Positions 11,049 through 21,030 of a stretch of 64,000 nt of DNA are shown one piece after another. Every line of letters starts with the position of its first letter. Position 1 is the stretch's first letter. Below the pieces are notes generated by a model, which did no database searches, was not told where the DNA came from, and was given only the letters and a program-made list of their open reading frames with translations. The translations under genes were made by a program, and so were the position numbers. Source of the DNA: Pseudeuparius sepicola (Eukaryota > Arthropoda > Insecta > Coleoptera > Anthribidae); assembly GCA_963920635.1 (NCBI GenBank), contig OY987298.1:20369647-20433646 (forward strand), in the 5' to 3' direction.

Positions 11049-11274
11049 GATGAGTGGCTTAGTAGAAGACATTTTGCCCAAAAGCGAGCCTTCTTTTGAT
11101 ACATGTCGCGATGTCGCCAAGCAGTTGTTTGTGTATCACTCGTTAGTCTGTGGTTTTATTAGAGAGTTAAAGCAAAGCCCTATACGTAGACGTAAGCGTA
11201 GCAAATTACAGCTACGCAAGCGTGTTAAAGAGTTTTCGAACGTACGCTCCTCGAGTGGACTTACAGTTCTGTGA
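11049..11274 (+). CDS. Exon-like ORF preceded by a splice acceptor; unknown product
   Basis: The sequence TTTGTCTTTCATTGCAG|G just before 11049 is a strong 3' splice site. The open frame behind it starts with MSGLVEDILPKSEPSFDTC and ends in a basic segment with RRRKRSKLQLRKR before a TGA at 11272-11274, about 75 codons. I do not recognise the family. A diverged, broken copy lies at 20258-20345, so this is either a retrocopy or gene-family member, or part of an unrecognised repeat. The basic C-terminus could be a nuclear-localisation or nucleic-acid-binding tail. No upstream partner exon was identified. Confidence 0.3.
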
Positions 11275-11736
11275 GCTGAGTGATTAGAATCTAGGAATAT
11301 ACAGTGTGGTCATTTAAGTGTGCAACCATCGAATTGATAAGTACAATGGAAGTCGCACAGGTACCACTTTCATTGTTGTTTGGGGCAGCCAACTCTAGAG
11401 AGAGATAGGTTTCAAATGGCAATAAGTAAGACAAGGACGCCTAATGAACGTGTCAGCTGATTCAGGCAAAGGAGGTATATAGGGATGTTGCATATTAATG
11501 GGAGAATTTAATGGGCATGTTCCGTAATCTCTTCATTGTATGATCTGTATTCCGAAATTCGGGGCTTGTTTGTAGGAATGAGAATTTTTCTATAGGTACT
11601 ATAACCACAATTATGTAAATATTGCACAGAAAAAGTGGTGAATTGATTAAAAAAAAATACCTACATGGCAATTTTATGTACCCGGAAGTAAATTGAGACA
11701 AATAAAATACAAATTCCAAAATAATAGTTATTTATG
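11275..11736. other. No feature recognised
   Basis: AT-rich sequence without clear coding frames, RNA genes or transposon ends. Confidence 0.4.
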
Positions 11737-11850
11737 TACCAAGGCACTGAAGTTCTACTTTTTATGACTCATGTGGAGTTTAGTTGCTGAGACCTCTGGC
11801 CGAGGCAAATAAACCACATGAGTCATAAAAAGAACTTCAGTGCCGAGGTA
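11737..11850. repeat. Short palindromic element (TACCNNGGCACTGAAGTT)
   Basis: Arms of about 38 bases pair: TACCAAGGCACTGAAGTTC ... ATGACTCATGTGG against CCACATGAGTCAT ... GAACTTCAGTGCCGAGGTA, around a 37-base centre containing GGCCGAGGCAAATAAA. An inverted second copy lies at 33829-33942. It could be a tiny MITE or the end of a larger element. Confidence 0.75.
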
Positions 11851-11914
11851 CATATTATATTTTTTTGAAATCGGAAAAAAAAGTTTTATTAGGCAAGAAA
11901 ATAATAATAAGGGA

Positions 11915-12335
11915 TCACCCGTCCACGAACCGACTACGCGCGGCGTTGCTTGACTTCACCGATCGCTCTACCTAGGACAAGTATAATGACGTACGGCACC
12001 TTCTGACAGGAAAACCAAACTGCTGCTTCTTGTGCAGCCTACACGACAAATCTATTGATTTTCAAATTTACTAAAATATGTATACTGAAGGATTGCGCTT
12101 CTATAGGAAACAATTTCGCAATGTGTACGAACAGTTAAATGAGCCTTTATCGGCCGGGTTTTGAATATTTGGTCACTTTTGACGGGCGATTTCTCCGCGT
12201 CTGATGTTTGATGTTTACATCTCGCCAAGGCCTACTTATTGAAAAAATCGTACAATAATGGGCTACATTATTGTACGATTTCTGTGCTTTTAATGACGAT
12301 TTTGGGACATTTTAATGCCGATTTCAAGAAAAAGT
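11915..12335. repeat. 430-bp dispersed repeat, copy 1 (inverted to 32780-33190)
   Basis: Nearly the whole segment matches 32780-33190 in inverted orientation, from GGGATCACCCGTCCACGAAC to GGCATTAAAATGTCCC (read on the other strand). It includes a hairpin at 12245-12281 with 16-base arms (AAATCGTACAATAATG). Together with the palindrome at 11737 it forms one compound unit. Further copies are at 38395-38605 and, diverged, at 2730-2945. The ends do not identify a superfamily. Confidence 0.8.
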
Positions 12336-12875
12336 ATATTTTAAAATAAAGGTGACAAAATATCAAGGATGAGGTATACATTTTCAACTTTAATTACTTA
12401 TCTTGACTAATTTATTAATTTTAAAATTCAATTTAATAGGAAAAGCATAAAAGACAGGTAGCTTTTACATATTTTTATATAATTTTTAATGTTTAGGAAT
12501 GTAACAAAAAGAATTACAAATAATTACCTTATTAAAGGGATCAGAACCTCAAGATTAATTCCATCTTTGACTACGAAAAGCTAGGTTCATTAGCACAATA
12601 TTTTGCCAGTTTTTCCCTTGATAGAGTTTCTATGACTTGGAAAATAAAAAACTGTAGTAATTACATAATTTTAAGGTTTGCGCCAGAGCCGTAACTTGCC
12701 TAGATTGCGCCCGTTGCCAAATCTGATAAATGCGCCCCCCCATTTTCAAAAATCTTATAAAACTTTGTATATGATAAGAATTTGCAAATACCTATACTAC
12801 ATTTGAAATAAACTTGCGGTTATTTTTTGGTTTTCTATCACCTGTTGAAGTGTCCCTCTTTAAAACAAAACTGTA
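12336..12875. other. No feature recognised
   Basis: AT-rich. A stretch of GCGCCCCCCCATTTTC near 12730 resembles the C-rich edge of a hAT-type element, but no partner end was found. Confidence 0.4.
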
Positions 12876-13722
12876 GTCCAATAAAGATGTCAGTTTTGCA
12901 AAAAAATTCCAAACAGGATGATTTTTTCAGGGTTGCTTGGGGACTGCCTCCTGAGTGTCCAACCAAAAGATCACACTCGATCTCCTGGTACGAATTGCGC
13001 TATAGGTTGGTTTCGTGGTTTCTTAAAAATTTTTTAAAGCAAAATGACCCTAATAAAAGTTGTAGGGGTTCAAAATATGAACAACTATGCCTCAAATTAT
13101 ATATCTCTAATACGCAACGAGTTACAGCTCATTACTTATTTGACAAAAATTCCTCACGCTGCAGGGGTGGTCTTGTAAACATTTTTTTTACAAAAAATAA
13201 CCTTAATAAAAGTTTTATAGGATGGACTGCTGGTAAACTTTTTCTCATAATTTTTTTTTGTCTCTAATACTTAACGATTACAGGTCATTATATGACAAAA
13301 ATTAATTAAACAATATATAATGCTCTGTAAATCATTAAGTATTGGATACAAAGTTTAGAAGAAGTTTACCAGAAGTTCATCCTCTAAAACTTTCATTAAG
13401 GTCATTTTTTTTGTAAAAAAATGTTGTCAAGAGCACCCCTGCAGTAATGCGCTGTAACTCGTTTTCTATTAGAGAAAAAAATTATGAGGAAAAGTTGTTC
13501 ATACTTTGATTCCCTACAACTTTTATTAGGGTCATTTTGATGTAAAAAATGTTTAGGTAATCACCCATATTTTTTAACTACCCTATAGCTCAATTCGTAC
13601 CAGGAGTTCGAGTGTGATCTTCTGGTTGAACACTCAGGAGGCAGTCCCCAAGCAACCCTGAAAAAATAGTCCTGTTTGGATTTTTTTGCGACCCCTATAA
13701 GCTGAGCACATCTTTATTGGAC
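12876..13722. mobile_element. Foldback element, GTCCAATAAAG family, TA duplication
   Basis: The termini GTCCAATAAAGATG and CATCTTTATTGGAC are inverted and each is flanked by TA. Arms of about 400 bases mirror each other, including GGGTTGCTTGGGGACTGCC on the left and its complement on the right, leaving a short centre near 13290. An open frame crosses the left arm, but I attach no meaning to it. A related copy is at 18611-19435 and a single arm at 46017-46337. No transposase sequence is retained. Confidence 0.85.
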
Positions 13723-14160
13723 TATGCAACATATAAATGATAAATTTTAGAATTGAAAATAACGGGTTTGCAGCCAAAAAATATTTAATATACTTCTTTC
13801 AAATAATCAAGCTTTCTTTCAATGTTTTGAACTTCTTCGGGGCTAAAAAATGTGTATTCAATGTAAAAAATTCAAATAATAATTATTACAATAAAATACA
13901 TTTGTATTTTGCATTTTATAAACCTAGAAATTAATATTTCAATCTAATAGTAAGTGTCTTTTAACAATTTTATTTGAATCTTTTACATTTAAAACATATT
14001 TTTTAGCCTTCAAGAAATACAAAACATTGAACGAAAGCTGGGTTATTTGAAAGATGTGTAGTAAATATTTTTTGGACGTTATTGTCATTTCTACAATTAC
14101 TCAACACAGCCATATTACAAGACATTATATATGATAAAGAAAGATTTTTTTAGTACCTGT
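13723..14160. other. No feature recognised
   Basis: AT-rich sequence with no gene or repeat that I can identify. Confidence 0.4.
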
Positions 14161-14304
14161 AATTATAAATAATAAAGGAGATTTTAGTGGCATATCAGGT
14201 AAGTGCCTACATAGTAGGAGTGCTGGGTTCGAGTCCGGACTGGAGTGCATTTTCAATTGATATATTTTACCTGGCATTCCACTAAAACATTATTTATAAT
14301 TTTT
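14161..14304 (+). repeat. Small palindromic element with tRNA-like pol III boxes
   Basis: Arms of about 40 bases (AAATAATAAAGGAGATTTTA with TGGCATATCAGGTAA, against TTACCTGGCATTCCACTAAA with ACATTATTTATAATT) bound a centre containing GGTTCGAGTCC at 14226-14236, a perfect pol III B box. TGGCATATCAGG at 14188-14199 resembles an A box. No full tRNA fold can be drawn, so a tRNA-derived SINE or MITE is likelier than a tRNA gene. Confidence 0.45.
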
Positions 14305-15110
14305 AATTAATAAAAACTCTTTCTTTGTTCATATTCTTGGCTGGACATTGTAGGTTAATTTCCATGTTCGATACTTGCATTAAGTCGTTAAATGTCGAAT
14401 TTTATGGGCCCGGCCCAGCCCGGCCCGGCGCCCCTACCATGATGCGCCCGGTGCGGGAGCACCGGTCGCACCGCCCTAGTTACGGTACTGGTTTGCGCTG
14501 CCCAAAATTCTCTATGAAATTGCTCTCAATAAATTGTTGACTACAAATGCAAGTAAATACTTGTAGACAGTACAAAATTTTTCCTTTTTATTGCTGCAAT
14601 CCACTTGTCCCTCATATCACCTTATCCACCACACTATTCTTATTCTTTCCGCCCCATTTGGTACATCCAAATACACAACAGGAGTTGATCCTCTTTTTTG
14701 TAATTTACGACTTAAACAGAGAGAATATAGCCACATAGCTAAATTAAATTTTCTCTCCGATCTAAAAATAATATTAAACGAAACACCAACTAAGAAAACT
14801 CAACGCCGTTTTATACGAAACTGCCACCACGACACGAACTCAAAGCAAATATAAATAATACAATAATTACTCCTCTTCATATTGGGACTTGGGACAGAAG
14901 GAAAATTAAAATGACGTTTGACAACGGAACTCGTTTGAAGCACAGGACACGAAAATAGAAAGTTAGGACAAACACCTCTTTTGTGTTATGTGGTTTTTGC
15001 CGGAATCAGCTGATTTATTTACTATTTCACTTACTCAAGTTTGGCTGTCAGTTTCTCTCTCTACACTCCTTCCATCTACTTGTCATTTCAATGTGTGCAA
15101 CATATGGGAA
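14305..15110. other. No gene; one GC-rich low-complexity block
   Basis: A GGGCCCGGCCCAGCCCGGCC-like run at about 14405-14490 stands out from the AT-rich surroundings. It looks like simple low-complexity sequence or an eroded transposon end. The rest shows nothing. Confidence 0.35.
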
Positions 15111-15955
15111 TTTTTTTTATTAATTGCACAACGAAAATACAAATATTCCCGAAAGTTGGTGCATGTTCGATAATCATATTAGGCGCACTTAGAATGGTTG
15201 CAAGTCAAACAGCATACAGGGTAGGTAAAAAAATATAAAAATTGTACAAGAGTAAAGTACCCTTATTTCAGAAAATTCACCAAATGTTATAAAAAAAAGT
15301 TGTCTAGAATTAAAAGTTATGCCTAAATACCAAAACATAGCGTTCTAAGAAAAGAAATATTTTTTGGAAAAACACTAATTTCCTCAAAAAAAGTTTGTTT
15401 TAATATTCACCCCAAACAATTTCACAAATCAATCAAAATTAAATCAATTCCGCAATAACATTGTCCAAATTCAAGCCTATTTGTGAAATTAACTTAGATT
15501 TTTATTTTTTTAGGGAATCACAAACTTCATGTTTGTTGCAACGATATTAAACAAAGCTTTAAAATTTCGCAAAAATTCTTCTGAACAAGGTAAAACATTA
15601 GTACTTAGTGATAATGTGTATATTAAAAAACTCTCATTTAAGGTGCAAAATTTTTATTTTAAATATTTCTATTAAGAAAATGTGGAAATTAATTGCCGAA
15701 AAATTTTTTTCTTGGGAGGCTATGTTTTGGTATTTAGGCATAGCTCTTAATTCTAAACAACTTTCCGTAATAACATTTTGTTGAATTTTCTAAAATAAGC
15801 GTAGGTACTTTACTCTTATACAATTTTTATATTTCTTGACCTACTCTGTATGCTGTTTGACTTGCAACCATTCTAAGTGCGCCTAATATAATTATCGAAC
15901 ATGCACCAACTTTCTGGAGTATTTGTATGTTCGTTGTACAATTAATAAAAAAAAA
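15111..15955. mobile_element. Foldback element with ~240-bp arms
   Basis: TTTATTAATTGCACAACG on the left is mirrored by its complement at 15930-15952. The arms include AAAGTTGGTGCATGTTCGAT, GGCGCACTTAGAATGGTTGC and CCTAAATACCAAAACATAG with their inverted copies on the right. It is non-coding. The superfamily and target duplication are unclear. Confidence 0.75.
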
Positions 15956-16049
15956 TCACTTAAATTACCACACTGTAGATACAATACGAATATACGAACA
16001 TAGAACAGTAAAGAAGCAACTAGAAATTGCATTTTAAAAACATACTTAC

Positions 16050-16320
16050 CATTTAAAAAATTATTTTCAGCGATTTTGAGGGGGACAAATACGTCCAATA
16101 AAGGGATATAAATAACCTTCAAGTCACCTTCAGGAAGCTTCTTGGCGTTACGTTTTAAAACATGCTTTAACTGTACTTTTGAAACTTGACGTAGGTATTC
16201 GATCTTTGCAGAATTCGATCCAGAGTTCGCTGAGATTTCGTCGCTTTGTTTTGATGTGTTTCGAGTGTTTACTTTTGCGTTATTCTTATTTTTTGACGAG
16301 ATTTTGGGGTTATTGGACAA
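16050..16320 (-). CDS. Possible host coding exon with strong splice donor; unknown product
   Basis: The minus-strand frame encodes an Asn/Ser/Lys-rich stretch and then a better-formed segment (YLRQVSKVQLKHVLKRNAKK and LPEGDLKVIYIPLLDVFVPL) and reaches AAATG|GTAAGTATG, an almost perfect 5' splice site at 16049-16050. The frame then runs on into the arm of the foldback element, which favours the exon ending here. There is no in-frame ATG: the frame is open upstream to a TAA at 16354-16356, and the first codon of the listed interval is TTG. This would have to be an internal exon or one with a damaged start. I do not recognise the family. Lysine-rich N-terminus, hydrophobic C-terminal half. Confidence 0.35.
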
Positions 16321-16899
16321 AAGACATAATATAGTTAAGTTAGTAATTAGTAATTAGTATAGTTTTAAGAACGATGGGAAGGGTAAAGTGTTGGATTTGT
16401 GGAATAGGAAATGTGGTTATCATATCATGATGCAGGCATAAGTGTCAAATTTGTTGTTTTTGTTTTGAGTAGGCATTTTTTATGTTGGCTGATTACAAAA
16501 TGCATAGCCTTTAGGTTAGTCTATGTTTATTATTTGTCTGAGATGAAAACCATAGGCAAAGCTACACATAGACTGTCAGAAACATTATAGAAATTTCCGC
16601 GAGATAGGTACACCAAATATTTTGCCTAAAATGTTCTAACAAAACTAATAACTAAATTAAAATCCCATACGTAAACTTAGTGTAGAGTCCTAAGAGTTGT
16701 TAGACATTACAATTTATATGTTTTTGTTTGCTCCTAAATTACGGTTGGAATTGCGGACGCTTTCAACAATGGTTCTGCCTATCTACGTCTCCTTAATCTA
16801 TGTGGAAACACAAGACACACTACAAATAAAATCTTGTTTGGTTTCGGATTCATTTGTATCGGCTTTATTGCATTAATTTTATGGACGCCCATATAGTCC
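16321..16899. other. No feature recognised
   Basis: AT-rich. Candidate upstream region of the exon-like frame at 16050-16320, but no TATA box or start codon could be linked to it. Confidence 0.35.
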
Positions 16900-17290
16900 A
16901 GTGTTTCTCGGATTAATAATCGCCAGGATATAACCCCCTAACGACGTCGGTTCCGTCCCCGGAGGCAATAAAGCCAATTACATACAGTAAAACCGAAAAA
17001 TCGTCTTAATAAACCGACGGCTATTTAACCGGGGCCGTTAAACCCGGCCCCAAATAAGAAGTAACACCCGGGCGGCGTGTTAATTCCCGGAGAATTCCGC
17101 CCTCCGGACGCTGACCGTTTTAATGGCGCGACGTAAAATTTTAACGCGGTGTAACTGACCCGTTACGGGTCGTTTCGGGCTCCGTACTCATTACCACACG
17201 TAGGCCCTTAATTACAGTCGCTGCGTCGACGGCGGGAAGGTTAAAAAGCTCGGAGATTTGCCCGGGCAGAGTTTATCAAAGGTGAATTAT
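16900..17290. other. GC-rich unique island, possible conserved non-coding element
   Basis: GC-rich blocks (CCGGGGCCGTTAAACCCGGC, CCCGGAGAATTCCGCCCTCC) alternate with AT cores (TTTAATGG, CTTAATTACAG). It is not repeated elsewhere in the window, has no transposon ends and no long frame. It resembles islands at 10500-10870, 40030-40240 and 57235-57480. Confidence 0.3.
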
Positions 17291-17576
17291 GACAGGAAGC
17301 ATAATAATTGCAATAAAAATCTTGTCTGCGAGAAAATGTAATTTTGTCTTCTTGTCTGGCATCGCAAGAGCACGAAATAAGAGTCCACAAATATCTAGAT
17401 TTGATTGAAAAATCTCCTTTTATTTACGATCCGCGTTGTTGCACTGCCTCCCTACGTCACGGCTTTATTCAAATTATAGCCTAGTTATTTATGGAAAACC
17501 AGAAAAAAACACATTTTTACGGAAAATACATTAGGAATAGCTATATGGCTATATTAATCGAAAAAAATTAAACATA

Positions 17577-18571
17577 CAGGGTGTTCCGCATAAGAACCGA
17601 CACAGAGCAGGAGCATACAGGGGAGCTTGAAATAAGGTGATTTAACGCAACTTACCTCTATACTAAAGTTATTTTTGAACTTGGAAAAACCAAATTTGGC
17701 ACACGTTGTGAGCGTACCAAGGCATTAATCGCCAGAAAACATAATTCAATTGTACACCGTTTTAAAGGGTTGATACAGAGTGATGAACCCTAAAAATGTG
17801 ACAGAACTTGTTTGTCCTTTGGCAGACTTACTTTGTGTTATAAAGAATTTAATTATAAAAAAATTTTCACTCCTGTTATTTTTGGAAAAACTTTATCGCT
17901 TTCGCCAAAAACGCGAATAACTGAAGACAGGTAACGCAGATGTGATATTTAAAATCTTTGAAAATTCAAAAGTTGGCTATGAAATTAAACGTAAAACTTG
18001 AATAATAGCGGAAAAAGAATCAAAAAATCAAAACGAAACAGGAATAACAACAAAGAAAATAATAATAAAACGGTGATCATTTTCAACAATTTCTAAAATA
18101 ATGCAAATTATATTGTTATTCCTGTTGTTTAGATTCTTTTTCCATTAAGTGGTTGTTATTCAAGTCTGACGTTTAATTTCATAGCCAAATTTTGAATTTT
18201 TAATGATTTTAAATATGACATCTGCAATACGTGTTTTCAGTTATTCGCGTTTTTGGCGAAAGCGATAAAGTTTTTCGAAAAATAGCAAGAGTAAAGAAAG
18301 TTTTAGAATTAAATTCTTTATAACACAAAGTAACAATTTTGTAAGTCTGCCAAAGGACAACAACTTTTCAAGTAACTTTTTGTGATATCTCGTCATTTAA
18401 CCACACCTTTCTTAACTAATGCTAGTTTTTCTTTAAATTGCCGCCATATTGGTGGTGATTTTGCATATGAAAATCGATTACTAGGTTATTGGACATGCAG
18501 AAATCATTCCCCAGAATACTTTTCTTTTAATATCTCAACAATAAAAATGTTTTACACTTTGGGCCACACTG
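17577..18571. mobile_element. Foldback element bounded by CAGGGTGTTCC / CCACACTG ends
   Basis: Inverted arms 17814-18045 and 18110-18358 are clear: GTCCTTTGGCAGACTTAC and TTGTGTTATAAAGAATTTAA mirror the right side. Outside them, TA|CAGGGTGTTCC at 17577 and GGGCCACACTG|TA at 18571 are plausible outer ends, though they match only partly. It is non-coding. The outer limits are less certain than the arms. Confidence 0.6.
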
Positions 18572-18610
18572 TATAAACTAAATTTGTGTAATTTTCCCAA
18601 GGAATTGCTA

Positions 18611-19435
18611 GTCCAATAAAGTTGAGCCGGCTTAAAGGGGTCGCAAAAAAAATCCAAATAGGATTATTTTTTCAGGGTTGCTTGGGGACTGCCTCCTGAG
18701 TCTCCAACCAGAAGATTACATTCGAACTCCTGATGTGAATTGCGCTATGTGGTTTCCTAAACAGTATGGGTGGTTTCATAAAAAATTTTAGAGCAAAATG
18801 ACCCTAATAAAAGTTGTAGGGGATCAAAGTATGAACAACTTTTTCTCATAATTTTTTTTTGTATCTAATGCATAACGAGTTACAGTGCATTATTTATTTA
18901 AAGAAAATTCCGCAGGTTGCAGGGGTGGTCTTGTAAACATTTTTTTAGAAAAAAATTACCCTAGGTAATAAAAGTTTTAGGGGATGAACTTCAGGTCAAC
19001 TTTTTCTTATACATTTCTTTTTGTCTCTAATACTTAAAGATTTATAGCGCATTATATATGACTAAAATTAATCAAAAATACAATGCCCTGTAAATAATTA
19101 AGTATTAAAGACACAAAACAAATTATAAGAAAAAGTTGATTAGAAGTTCATCTTCTAATCAACCGTGCGTAATTTTTGTCATATAAGTAATGCGCTGTAA
19201 CTTGTTATGTATTAGATATAAAAATGACTTTGATTCCCTACAACTTTTATTAGAGCCATTTTGCTCTAAAAATGTTTATGAAACCACCTCTATTGTTTAG
19301 GAAACCACAATATAGCGCAATTCGTACCAGGAGTTCAAATGTGATCTTTTGGTTGAAGGCAGTCCCCAAGCAAACCTGAAAAAATCATCCTGCGTTTAAT
19401 TTTTTTGCAAAACTGATCTTAATAAAAATAAAAAC
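18611..19435. mobile_element. Foldback element, GTCCAATAAAG family, second copy
   Basis: It starts TA|GTCCAATAAAGTTGAG and shares long segments with 12876-13722 (GGGTTGCTTGGGGACTGCC, GGGGTGGTCTTGTAAACA). The right terminus is eroded (CTGATCTTAATAAAAATA), so the boundary is approximate. This is an older copy than the one at 12876. Confidence 0.75.
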
Positions 19436-20257
19436 CAAAAATCGAGAAATATTGACGGTCTGGGCATGGACTTTTTCGGACCGTATCGAACAAATTTCAA
19501 AAGTCGATATTCATTCGATACCCATGGAATATAGTCCAGTAATTTTAAGGTTTAATATTGCAATGGGCTCGTGTACTTCGGACAAAAATAATAATTTTTT
19601 TACCTATCGGTAGAAAATGACAAAAAAGTCGACCCGTGTCTTTCATTTTTTTCTTTTTTGCTTTAGATTTGCTGTAATTTTATAAATAATACTTTCCCGC
19701 CAAAGGTTGTGACGTAGTTGTCTTTCCTTATACAAGGCGTATTTCATAAATTTTAATGGCATTCTGATATAGTTTGTTAGCATATTATGGTATTATTAAA
19801 TACCTGATGTAACTTTTATTAAAAGAATTTATTATTCTTAATATCTTTCAATATAATTTCAATGCAGATCATGGTAATTAACAAAAATATTATCATTATA
19901 TTAATACATTCTATACGACCCCGGTAGCCAGGTAAGCGGCCATGCAAGTTTGGCAATAGGCCGCGTCAAATAAATGGTCAACTTTTATTTAGGATTCATT
20001 TGACACTCAAAGTTTGACGTGTGAGAACTTATTTAGAACTATAAATACTGACTATTACCACAGAATATAAATAGCTTTGTAACAGAAGCCTCCTTACGGA
20101 CATGTGTCAGAAATAAGTGAGTCTCCATTTCAATTTACAGAAAGACAGAGAGTATTTTAAGCATAAATTTGGTTGTAATACAATCTCTTCGCTATGTAGA
20201 TTAATGTACAATCAAATAAAATGCACATTATTCATGTATTCAGAAGATATTTCGCTA
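19436..20257. other. No gene recognised
   Basis: AT-rich sequence. The piece near 19550-19740 shares scattered words with 27955-28110 (a GTGACGTAG box and the GGGCTCGTGTA region on opposite strands), which suggests an old dispersed repeat that I cannot delimit. Confidence 0.3.
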
Positions 20258-20345
20258 AAAAGCGAGTCTCCTTTTGACACATGTCGCTAAGGAATTGTCT
20301 GTATTACTCGTTAGTCTGTGCTATTACTATAAACTTTTAATCTCT
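20258..20345 (+). pseudogene. Broken copy of the 11049-11274 exon-like ORF
   Basis: GAAGATATTTCGCTAAAAAG followed by CGAGTCTCCTTTTGACACAT and then TACTCGTTAGTCTGTG align with 11065-11155. The copy has a small deletion after CATGTCGC and substitutions that create stops, so it is not coding. Confidence 0.5.
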
Positions 20346-20772
20346 ATTTATTTTGAGGTAATAACCCCAAGACAGTAAGTAAGTATTAAAAAAAAAGAAG
20401 TAAAAGTGCTTCAAACTATCTATAATAGATAATATGTACTTACGTTGAAATGGTCTTCGCATCAATACAAAAACGTTTTCTTCATTGGAAGGCCAACTGT
20501 TTCCAACCACCGCTTTCGGCGAATTTCGTCGATAGGTACCAATAAAAACAATTTTCCAGAGTTTCTGCTGGTGTTTTCACAAGAGGGAACGAACAATCTC
20601 CATGACTATTATAACGAAGCGCAAACTAGTAAATAACTAGTAAGATCACTTGCTTATTTTCTGCTAAAGCATTGGGCAAAGGGCTGATAATCTTCGCAGG
20701 TAGAAACGTTTTCAAATGTTGATAGTTTGATAGCCGTTATATTTATAAAGGTTAACAGGCCAGGTCTGAGCG

Positions 20773-20799
20773 GCACCGTCGCAGTTATTGCGACGGTGC
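20773..20799. repeat. Perfect 11-bp hairpin beside the retrovirus
   Basis: GCACCGTCGCA, a GTTAT loop, then TGCGACGGTGC. It lies 23 bases from the left LTR in a GC-rich patch. It probably belongs to the pre-insertion site. No run of T follows to suggest a terminator. Confidence 0.6.
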
Positions 20800-20821
20800 C
20801 GGTGCCGGTCTGAGGCCCGCA

Positions 20822-21018
20822 AGTTATGTTCCGGGGTCGAAAATCTTCGTTTTTAAAAAGGTTTATTGAACGTAGGGTATAAACTATTACTGATCGATTA
20901 ATTGCGGTCGCGATATTTATATAAATTGGAAATGCGGTGTACGAAAAATAAAAAGCTGATTCCGCTGATTCGGGGTTTTCGTCCAGGTCGGTGTGCTGTG
21001 GGGTCGATGAACATAACT
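20822..21018 (-). repeat. 3' LTR of the errantivirus
   Basis: 197 bp, identical to 27466-27662 by direct reading. On the minus strand a TATA-like TTTATATAAAT lies at 20915-20925 and a poly(A) signal AATAAA at 20862-20867. At 197 bp it is short for the group. Confidence 0.97.
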
Positions 21019-21030
21019 CTTCCCCCCTTA
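21019..21030 (-). promoter_or_regulatory. Polypurine tract (plus-strand primer)
   Basis: On the minus strand TAAGGGGGGAAG ends exactly at the start of the 3' LTR. Its first three bases are also the env stop codon TAA (21030-21028), so the coding region and the replication signal overlap. Confidence 0.9.

Noticed and set aside
12827..13267. 146-codon open frame
   Set aside because: It lies in one arm of the foldback at 12876-13722. The translation is low-quality and the frame is not kept in the other copy.
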